The translations under genes were made by a program, and so were the position numbers. This document shows positions 1 to 5,703 of a DNA stretch of 11,689 bases, in pieces. The notes under the pieces were generated by a model, which had not been told where the DNA came from, made no database searches, and saw nothing but the letters and a program-made list of their open reading frames with translations. Numbering within the stretch: position 1 is the stretch's first letter; each line of letters starts with the position of its first letter. Origin of the DNA: an uncultured Verrucomicrobiota bacterium (GTDB taxonomy: Bacteria; Verrucomicrobiota; Kiritimatiellia; RFP12; UBA1067); the NCBI GenBank assembly GCA_946543025.1, contig CAMNLN010000085.1:1-11689 (forward strand). Direction: 5' to 3'.

Positions 1-946
1 CGCCCGCCGCCCGCGCCACCGCCACCACGAAGATGAGCGCCAGCATCGCACCCACGAACGCCGCCGCCGGCAGCACGAAAGATCCGGTGGCCACAAGGCC
101 CGTCGCCAGCACGGCAGCCGCCGCAAGCGACGCGCCGCCCGACAGCCCGAGGACGAACGGATCGGCTAAGGGATTTCGAAGAACTGTCTGCAAGACGGCC
201 CCCGCGAGCGCGAGCGCCGCGCCCACAAGAAGGCCCGCCAGCACGCGCCAGAGGCGCAGGCGGAACAGCTCGTCGGCGGCAGAACGGGCATCTTGCCCGT
301 TCTCGCGGTCATGAGCGGGCACCCCGCCCGTTCTCCCGTCTTTCAATCTTCCGCGCAGCTTCTCGATCTCCTCCCGCAGGTGCGGGCCGAGACGCGTGAG
401 GTCGTAGTTCATGCTGAAGTCAACCTCCCCTTCCGGCGCGAGCTTCATGCGCGCCTCGGGCGACAGCACGAAGTAGCCCGCGCGGTTTGTCACCGCGTTC
501 GCGCAGCCGACCTCGGCAAGAATGTCGTCTGGCAGCGTCTCGCGCCCGGCCACGATCAGCGGCTCCTTCTGGACGACCGCCAACATGCGCCGCGGACGCA
601 TGCTGCATAGTTCGGCCAGCCGTGCGCGCATGGGCGCGTAGTCCCTGAGCCGCTCGCACGGGAACTGCAACACACGGATGCCGAGCCGTTCCAGACGGTT
701 GGAGAGCGAGGGATCCGCGAGGTACGAGACAAGCACGTGCGTGGGCGCGCACGCAACGATCCGCTCGATCGACGGCGCGGAGTAGCCGCCCACGCTCGGC
801 AGGTTCGTTGCCGCCGCCGGATAGAGACAGGCAGATGAACGCCCGACGAGGCAATCTTCCGCGCCCAGGTCGTAGATCGTCTCCGTCGCCGCCGGCGCGC
901 AGCTCACCAACCTCACCGCCGCCGCAAACAAGACAGCCGCCATCAT
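1..946 (-). CDS. BtuF/FepB-like binding domain fused in frame to BtuC/FecCD-like ABC permease (3' end beyond window)
   Basis: One open frame runs from ATG 946 to the window edge: 315 residues visible, C-terminus missing. Residues about 11-200 resemble periplasmic binding proteins of vitamin B12 or siderophore importers: a 'VRLVSCAPAATETIYDLGA' opening, then 'PSVGGYSAPSIERIVA', then 'EPLIVAGRETLPDDILAEVG'. This lobe set is shorter than E. coli BtuF (about 266 aa). Residues 228-315 match the permease from the 'ELF..RL.R' segment onward: 'LLVGAALALAGAVLQ', 'RNPLADPFVLGLSGGAS', then a further hydrophobic helix. The permease's usual first helix is absent. In-frame codons were checked at several positions (946, 871, 715, 601, 586, 412, 352, 193). 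ATG 943 is an alternative start; an in-frame TGA at 953-955 blocks longer forms. The N-terminus (MMAAVLFAAAVRLVS) is a short hydrophobic leader without basic residues, so export is uncertain. The gene lies 37 nt after the pseudopilin; an ATPase gene would be expected further left. Ligand inferred (B12-like), not shown. Confidence 0.82.
   Translation of the reverse strand, partial: MMAAVLFAAAVRLVSCAPAATETIYDLGAEDCLVGRSSACLYPAAATNLPSVGGYSAPSIERIVACAPTHVLVSYLADPSLSNRLERLGIRVLQFPCERLRDYAPMRARLAELCSMRPRRMLAVVQKEPLIVAGRETLPDDILAEVGCANAVTNRAGYFVLSPEARMKLAPEGEVDFSMNYDLTRLGPHLREEIEKLRGRLKDGRTGGVPAHDRENGQDARSAADELFRLRLWRVLAGLLVGAALALAGAVLQTVLRNPLADPFVLGLSGGASLAAAAVLATGLVATGSFVLPAAAFVGAMLALIFVVAVARAAG
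281..303. repeat. Perfect 10-bp-arm palindrome inside the fusion linker
   Basis: The left arm AGAACGGGCA (281-290) and right arm TGCCCGTTCT (294-303) are exact reverse complements around a 3-nt centre (TCT). The palindrome lies entirely within the coding frame and encodes about residues 216-222 of the binding-protein/permease fusion. There is no T-tract, so it is not an intrinsic terminator. It looks like a unit of a dispersed REP-like or palindromic element; dispersal elsewhere in the genome is inferred. Confidence 0.75.
313..333. repeat. Second imperfect palindrome, tandem to the first
   Basis: GAGCGGGC (313-320) and GCCCGTTC (326-333) can pair over 8 bp, with one G-T wobble, around the loop ACCCC. 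The sequence GCCCGTTCTC is shared with the first palindrome (296-305 and 326-335), so the two are related units about 30 bp apart. It encodes about residues 205-212 of the fusion linker. Confidence 0.6.
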
Positions 947-986
947 CACCCTTCACCTTTCATCTTTCACCCTTCACCTTTCATCA
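945..986. repeat. Six-unit degenerate heptamer repeat (TTCACCT on +, AGGTGAA on -)
   Basis: The 42 bases divide without gaps into ATCACCC, TTCACCT, TTCATCT, TTCACCC, TTCACCT, TTCATCA. An 18-base block is repeated exactly at 947-964 and 968-985. The array covers the pseudopilin stop codon (984-986), the whole 37-nt gap, and most of the start codon of the fusion gene (944-946). On the coding strand the unit AGGTGAA resembles a Shine-Dalgarno sequence, so the array probably supplies the ribosome-binding site (AAGGG just before ATG 946/943, AAAGG further upstream). Confidence 0.8.
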
Positions 987-1859
987 CCTCGGCTCGTCGT
1001 TGTCCCCCACCCCGAACCCTCTCGGACCATAGATGCCGTTGCCGGAGCTGATGAACGCCGAGTGTGTATTCTTGTCTACCCACCCAGGGCTCCCGCCTGC
1101 CTTGTATGGCTGACGGAACTCCTCCACGTGCCCGTCGAGGAATGCCATGTTGCAATGCCGCTTCTCGCCGCGCCCGTGACGGAACGCCTGCGTACCCGCC
1201 TTGCGCAGACCAGAAGAAGACTTGTCGTACTGCTTGTCCTGGATCGGCGCGCGCATGAACTTGTTCGGGCCGCCCGCGTATCCGCCGTCGCCGAACACCA
1301 CGACGCGCGAGGGATGCTTCACGCTCTCCCACGCGGTAGGGTATTTCCGCGCGCTGGAATCGTTCTCGACGAATCCCAGGTAGCAGACGTTGTAGTTGTA
1401 CCCCGTCACGTGGTTGCCGTCCCAGTTGTCTGTCCGCTCCCTGTTGCACTTAGGACATCCGAAGACGTCTCTCGCCTTTACGCCCCGCAGGATCTCGCCG
1501 CAATCCCACCCGTCCTCGCCTCTGCGGCGCGTGAAGTCCCAGCAGAACGAGGAGTATTCGCTCCAGTGCTCAACCCCGAACCGTCTCGGGTTCTCGCGCG
1601 GATAGAGGAGCTTCAGCGCCTCGTTCCCCCAGTATTGCGCCTCATGCTGGCTCGGTTCGATCGATCCCCACGGGAAGAAGCCCTCCCTCATCGCGTAGCT
1701 TTGACAGAACACCGCGAGCAGGTGAAGGTTCGACTTGCACTTCGCGCTCTGCGCCGCCTCGTACGCTTCGAAGAGAGACGGAATCGTCATCGCGGCCACG
1801 AGGCAGATCAGCCCCATGATGAGCACCAGCTCGATGATGCTGAACCCTCGTCTCCGCAT
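984..1859 (-). CDS. Pseudopilin (prepilin-type N-terminal cleavage/methylation motif, PVC-type)
   Basis: This 291-aa protein begins MRRRGFSIIELVLIMG, a classic prepilin peptidase site: basic leader, cleavage between G5 and F6, Glu at +5 (E10), then a hydrophobic helix to about residue 28. The C-terminal part carries 'FRHGRGEKRHCNMAFLDGHVEEF', a variant of the H...DGHV signature of PVC pseudopilins, with a longer spacer than the usual H-X9-DG. A GCPKC motif (C135, C138) and C120 are seen mid-protein; similar cysteines occur in relatives and could bind metal or form disulfides. By family it would be inserted in the inner membrane, processed, and assembled by a type II/IV-pilus-like machine; no other component is in this window. 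It starts 6 nt after the upstream stop codon with a modest SD (AGGGA), implying co-transcription and probable translational coupling. Its role in the locus is unknown; surface display or ligand handling is a guess. Confidence 0.88.
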   Translation of the reverse strand: MRRRGFSIIELVLIMGLICLVAAMTIPSLFEAYEAAQSAKCKSNLHLLAVFCQSYAMREGFFPWGSIEPSQHEAQYWGNEALKLLYPRENPRRFGVEHWSEYSSFCWDFTRRRGEDGWDCGEILRGVKARDVFGCPKCNRERTDNWDGNHVTGYNYNVCYLGFVENDSSARKYPTAWESVKHPSRVVVFGDGGYAGGPNKFMRAPIQDKQYDKSSSGLRKAGTQAFRHGRGEKRHCNMAFLDGHVEEFRQPYKAGGSPGWVDKNTHSAFISSGNGIYGPRGFGVGDNDEPR

Positions 1860-1865
1860 TCGTCC

Positions 1866-3188
1866 CTATTCCATGTCGAGCGCAAGCTTGAAGAACGTGC
1901 CTTCGCCCTTCGGCACCGTGAACGTGTTGAGCCACGTCCCGTCGCCCTGCGATTCGGACGACAGAAGCGTCGGCTTGACGGACTTCCATCCCGTGCCGAG
2001 CGAGGCCGTCTCTTTCACTACAAGCCCATTCGGCGTTGCCGTCATCTGCTTCGGCGAGAGCATCTTGACGACATGCTCCGTTTCGCTCGGCTCGAACGAC
2101 ACCACCTTGAACGGCACGTTCGCCGTAACCGTATCCGTCGGCGCAAGCCCGTACACGCAGTTGAGGCCGTTTGGCAGCCCGTTCGCCGCGATCGCCTCTG
2201 GCGTCGCCTGCCACGCCGTCGTCCAGTCCGTGTAATATCGCTCGCGCCAGCGCTCGTAGCCCGTAGCCGGCCTCACGTCCGCCACGGCATCCACTTCGGG
2301 TTCCGAAAAAAGCCAGTCTCCGTCCCAATCGCCATCCTCATCATATTTTTTCTCTGCATTGCAAGAGATTTTCACGTAGCGGAACCACTTGTGCCCGCCG
2401 TGTGCGGCGTCGGCAGGGAGTTCATTTCCGTCCTCGTCGATCGCGTCCGCGAGGTCGTAACCCGCGCCACCCGCCGACCCATTGTAGCGCTGGCACAGTT
2501 CGGCCAGCGTCAACCCCGCGCAATCGGCGAAACTGATGCGCGGATCGACGGGATATGTCGGATCCGTCGGTGCGCCCCACCACCGGTTGCCCGAGTAGAG
2601 GTTCGTGTCGGCGTTCGCCGGATCGTACATGTGTCCGAGCGTGGGTGCGAATCCGTCCGAAGTGCGCCATCTGTCGCTTCCGTACCAAGGCCCGTCCGGG
2701 CTTTGCGCCACTTCTACGACTGACTCCTCGGGGAATCCGTGGTCCGTCAGACGGCATGTGGCCGGGTCGTCAAGCGCCGTCATGCCCGTACCCGTGGACT
2801 TCGTGCAGCCAGAGTTGCCGAACACGATGAAGTCCACGCCGAACGGGTTGTCGGGGTCGTCCACCACGTCATGGTCGAACGCGATGACCACATAGCCCGG
2901 CTCCTCCTCGTCCGGCGAGATGAGCGACAGGTGCAGTCCGCCCGTATACGCCGGCACGACGGGATGGACGACGCCGCCGTACGCGTCTGACGACACACCG
3001 CCCATGTCTCCCGAATAGACCTTCACGAACCGCGCTGGCGCTCCGAGGACGTTGTTCGGATTGTTGAACCGAAGGTCGCGGCACGCCGTCGAATAGTCCA
3101 CGACTTGCGCGCCGAACGGCGAATCGGACGCCACGCAGAACGTGGCGGCTAGAATCAGACCCGATAAAAGACCATGCCTAGTCAACAT
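1866..3188 (-). CDS. Secreted surface protein of the VFGN / DLAD / EPDVDAV type
   Basis: This 440-aa protein has a signal peptide (about residues 1-20, cleavage near FCVA|SDSP). Residues 41-310 show the order of motifs I associate with secreted surface proteins of PVC bacteria, Bacteroidetes and others: 'NPNNVLGAP' (43-51), a strand with 'YVVIAFDHDVVD', 'GVDFIVFGNSG' (117-127), a 'PEESVVEVAQSPDGPWYG' strand, 'GAGYDLADAI' (241-250), 'WFRYVKISC' and 'FSEPEVDAVADV'. An acidic DEDGDWDGD stretch precedes the last motif. Residues about 320-440 form a separate C-terminal beta-rich module ending 'GTFFKLALDME'. From memory, related proteins occur in Bacteroides vitamin B12 uptake loci, which fits the importer downstream; that link is inference. 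No PEP-CTERM or lipobox is visible. ATG 3188 is preceded by GAGGA overlapping the end of the upstream gene, with a longish 12-nt spacing; the intergenic gap is 15 nt. Confidence 0.8.
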   Translation of the reverse strand: MLTRHGLLSGLILAATFCVASDSPFGAQVVDYSTACRDLRFNNPNNVLGAPARFVKVYSGDMGGVSSDAYGGVVHPVVPAYTGGLHLSLISPDEEEPGYVVIAFDHDVVDDPDNPFGVDFIVFGNSGCTKSTGTGMTALDDPATCRLTDHGFPEESVVEVAQSPDGPWYGSDRWRTSDGFAPTLGHMYDPANADTNLYSGNRWWGAPTDPTYPVDPRISFADCAGLTLAELCQRYNGSAGGAGYDLADAIDEDGNELPADAAHGGHKWFRYVKISCNAEKKYDEDGDWDGDWLFSEPEVDAVADVRPATGYERWRERYYTDWTTAWQATPEAIAANGLPNGLNCVYGLAPTDTVTANVPFKVVSFEPSETEHVVKMLSPKQMTATPNGLVVKETASLGTGWKSVKPTLLSSESQGDGTWLNTFTVPKGEGTFFKLALDME

Positions 3189-3203
3189 GCAGTGATTTTA
3201 TCC

Positions 3204-5594
3204 TCATTTCGCCGACTCGTCAACATCGGATACGCGCACCTTGTAGAATTCGCCCGAGGCGGCGGCATCCTTCGCCTTCTCAAGAACGACCCTGCCGTTT
3301 TCCGCGCGCACCCACTCTGTCGGGTTGGAGAAACCGGACGCCAGGTCTGTCGAAACCGCCAACCCGTAGTAAAGTCCATCAATTACATTACCTGGGATGA
3401 CCGTGACTTTCGTATCGCTTACCGTGAACGGCGGCTCCTCGCCCGAAACTGCGGCCGCCAGCATCGGCGTCGCCATCGCATTGAGCGTCAGCTTCACGGC
3501 GTTGCCAGAGACGGCCATGTCGAAATAAGCCGGCACTTCATACATCTGAAGCGTCTCGTCCGCCGCTGTACCCACAGTCACTGTCTTTGCTGCCGTATCG
3601 ACACTTGACTGAACCGGCAACGTCACCGAGCCACCGCCCCGCGCCGCGTCAAACGCAGCGTCCAGGCTTGCGTACGTCGAGAATCCGACCGCCGGAAAAG
3701 CTGCTACGGCCGACGGAGATGGACGGGCCGTCATGGGCACGTGTTCCGACTCGATGTTGCATTCATAGCCGACGGGATTCCATCCGGCATCGTACTCCGA
3801 GACATACGGACATATCCGCCAACAGATCCATTGGCCGTTTTCTGGGTTGGTTAAGTCGACGCCGTTCGGCGTCTCGGCAAACACGACATCCTCAAAGCTG
3901 CTTCCCGTGCCGAGGAGCTGCATCCAGCTTGTGCCGGAATAGACATAGTTGGAGGTCGCTTCATCAACATACGACGTCGACTCAAGAGCCGGGAATATGT
4001 CATCGGCATCCGACTTCACATGGTCGTAAGCGTACGCCGAGCTGTCCCAAACACGCTCGAAGGAGCCGCCGTCGCCGTCCGCGTCATACGCGAATGCATC
4101 GATGAACGATCCGTACTCGCTGGAATGAAAGAACATCTTCAGGCGTTGGTCTTTAGCCGTAATTTCATCGAGGATCGCCTTCATGCTGGGTGCAGTACCG
4201 TTCCAGCGATACCCCCACGCAAACGAGCAATCCGCCGCGTTCCCGTCGTTGAAATCGACCACCACGGCGCACTTGTTGGTGCCGCTTCCCACCCAAAACC
4301 TGATGTTGTCCATGCGGAACATGCGCGAAACCGCAACCGGAAGATAAGGGGAGGCGATGTTGCATTCATAGCCGACGGGATTCCATTCGGCATCGTACTC
4401 CGAGACATACGGACAGATGCGCCAGCAAATCCACTGACCGTTTTCGGGGGAGGTGAGATCGGCGCCGTTCGGCGTCTCGGCGAAAGAGACGTCGTCAAAC
4501 ATGGATCCCGTTCCGTAGAGTTGCATCCAGCTTTTACCGGAGTAGACGTAATTTCCCGTCACCGGGTCGACCGAAGACTCCGATACGGTCGCCGGGAAAA
4601 GGTCGTCAACATCTGACTTGACATTGTCGTACGAGTATGTCCCACTGTTCCAGACACGCTCGAACGAACCACCGTCACCGTCCGCATCGTATGCGAACGC
4701 ATCAACGAAAGTTCCATATTCGCTGGAGCTTGAGAACATCTTCAAACGTGGATCTTCGGCCGTGATCTCGTCGAGGATCGCTTTCACAGTTGGTGCCTCG
4801 CCATTCCAGCGGTACCCCCAGGCGAACGAACACTTCTCCGCGCTGTTGTCGTTGAAGTCGATGACGAGGACGCAGCTGTTTGTGCCATGCCCCAACCACG
4901 ATTGAATGTTCGCCATGCCGAACGCGCGAACGGCCGCCACGGGGACATAGGGAGATGTCTCGTCGCATTCATAACCAATGGGGTTCCATTCGTAATCGCT
5001 GACGGATTCATACGAGCAGAGCCGCCAGCAGATCCATTGGCCGTCCTCAGGATTGGAGTAGTCCACGCCGTTCGGCGTATCCGTGAAAACCACGTCCTCA
5101 AAGGCCGTTCCCGTTCCGGCGAGCTGCATCCAGGCGACACCCGTATAGACGTGGTTTGACGCCACGGAGTCAAACGAGTAGACGTCCTCGGTTGCCGGAA
5201 AGATGTCGTCCAAGTCGGACTTGACAAAGTCGTAGGCATACGTCTCGTTGTTCCAGACATGCTCGAACGTGCCGCCGTCGCCGTCCGCATCGTACGCGAA
5301 CGCCTCGACGTAGGTGCCGTACTGGCTGGAACTTGCGAACATCTTGAGGCGCGTGTCGTACACCGTGATCTCGTCGAGGATCGCCTTCACAGTTGGTGCC
5401 TCGCCGTTCCAACGGTACCCCCAGACGAACGACCTGTTCCCGTCGCCGCCGTCGTTGAAATCGACCACCACGGCGCACTGGTTGGTCCCGTTGCCAACCC
5501 AGCACTTGATGTCGTTGAACGTAAAGCCCCATGCGGGGGCGGATGCCATCAATGTAGCGGCAAGCCCTGCCGCCACGATTAGGGATTTCTTCAT
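3204..5594 (-). CDS. Secreted protein with three tandem 201-residue repeats
   Basis: From ATG 5594 this is a 796-aa protein with a clear signal peptide (MKKSLIVAAGLAATLMASAPAWG, cut near residue 23). Residues 24-224, 225-425 and 426-622 are three copies of one domain: the GYRWNG motif starts at 59, 260 and 461, an exact 201-residue period. Each copy has a 'VVxDFNDG' or similar strand, 'SFxWGYRWNG', 'KAILDEIT', 'YDADGDGG' (a DxDxDG loop that could bind calcium), 'SWMQL-GTG', 'TPNG-D' and 'GQWICWR.C'. Four cysteines are conserved per copy (for example 40, 189, 193, 210), so two disulfides per repeat are possible. Residues about 623-796 are a different C-terminal module ending 'SGEFYKVRVSD'. I recognise the repeat from PVC and other secreted proteins but know no function. 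ATG 5609 is an in-frame alternative, disfavoured because it delays the signal peptide and leaves little leader after the predicted promoter. It heads the left operon. Confidence 0.85.
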   Translation of the reverse strand: MKKSLIVAAGLAATLMASAPAWGFTFNDIKCWVGNGTNQCAVVVDFNDGGDGNRSFVWGYRWNGEAPTVKAILDEITVYDTRLKMFASSSQYGTYVEAFAYDADGDGGTFEHVWNNETYAYDFVKSDLDDIFPATEDVYSFDSVASNHVYTGVAWMQLAGTGTAFEDVVFTDTPNGVDYSNPEDGQWICWRLCSYESVSDYEWNPIGYECDETSPYVPVAAVRAFGMANIQSWLGHGTNSCVLVIDFNDNSAEKCSFAWGYRWNGEAPTVKAILDEITAEDPRLKMFSSSSEYGTFVDAFAYDADGDGGSFERVWNSGTYSYDNVKSDVDDLFPATVSESSVDPVTGNYVYSGKSWMQLYGTGSMFDDVSFAETPNGADLTSPENGQWICWRICPYVSEYDAEWNPVGYECNIASPYLPVAVSRMFRMDNIRFWVGSGTNKCAVVVDFNDGNAADCSFAWGYRWNGTAPSMKAILDEITAKDQRLKMFFHSSEYGSFIDAFAYDADGDGGSFERVWDSSAYAYDHVKSDADDIFPALESTSYVDEATSNYVYSGTSWMQLLGTGSSFEDVVFAETPNGVDLTNPENGQWICWRICPYVSEYDAGWNPVGYECNIESEHVPMTARPSPSAVAAFPAVGFSTYASLDAAFDAARGGGSVTLPVQSSVDTAAKTVTVGTAADETLQMYEVPAYFDMAVSGNAVKLTLNAMATPMLAAAVSGEEPPFTVSDTKVTVIPGNVIDGLYYGLAVSTDLASGFSNPTEWVRAENGRVVLEKAKDAAASGEFYKVRVSDVDESAK
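3729..4319 (-). repeat. Repeat unit 3 of 3 (about 197 codons)
   Basis: Encodes residues 426-622. GYRWNG starts at residue 461 and conserved cysteines are at 442, 591, 595 and 612. The unit ends at the boundary with the unrelated C-terminal module. Confidence 0.85.
4320..4922 (-). repeat. Repeat unit 2 of 3 (201 codons)
   Basis: Encodes residues 225-425. GYRWNG starts at residue 260 and conserved cysteines are at 241, 390, 394 and 411, each exactly 201 residues after unit 1. At the DNA level, 4355-4414 matches 3752-3811 of unit 3 at 59 of 60 positions by eye. Confidence 0.85.
4923..5525 (-). repeat. Repeat unit 1 of 3 (201 codons)
   Basis: Encodes residues 24-224 of the secreted repeat protein. 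GYRWNG starts at residue 59, the DxDxDG loop is at 102-107, and conserved cysteines are at 40, 189, 193 and 210. This copy has an extra Cys31 not shared by the others. Confidence 0.85.
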
Positions 5595-5703
5595 TTTCTG
5601 CGTTTCCATCTCTAATGTTGCAAAACGCAAAAAGTATAACACAGCCTCACGCCGTCGGCGTTGCACACACGCGCAAAAGATTGATGCACGGACGCGCAAC
5701 GGT
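5595..5703 (-). other. Inter-operon gap with small repeats
   Basis: This 109-nt gap separates the rhamnosidase stop codon from the repeat-protein start. It holds two copies of ACGCGCAA (5669-5676 and 5692-5699, 23 bp apart) and a palindrome ACGCCG-T-CGGCGT (5649-5661). On the minus strand a possible TTGC...GCAA hairpin also occurs. No T-tract directly follows any of these, so no intrinsic terminator is called. No B12-box-like motif was seen. Confidence 0.6.
5633..5641 (-). promoter_or_regulatory. Candidate extended -10 promoter for the left operon
   Basis: On the minus strand TGTTATACT contains TGn plus TATACT, an extended -10 (5 of 6 to TATAAT). No good -35 lies 16-18 nt upstream; that position reads ACGCCG. 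Transcription would begin near 5626, leaving a leader of roughly 30 nt to ATG 5594. The palindrome at 5649-5661 lies just upstream of the -10 and could be an operator. Called by eye only. Confidence 0.35.

Noticed and set aside
281..333. Palindromes as a transcription terminator between binding-protein and permease genes
   Set aside because: They are inside one open frame and neither is followed by a T-tract on either strand.
945..986. Heptamer array as a CRISPR remnant
   Set aside because: Seven-base degenerate units without spacers do not fit a CRISPR array, and no cas gene is nearby.
1062..2723. 553-codon plus-strand open frame opposite the pseudopilin and surface-protein genes
   Set aside because: Basic, low-information translation without motifs; both minus-strand genes are well supported.
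5595..5703. Cobalamin riboswitch upstream of the putative uptake operon
   Set aside because: The gap is only 109 nt, shorter than a typical cobalamin riboswitch, and shows no B12-box-like sequence on the minus strand.
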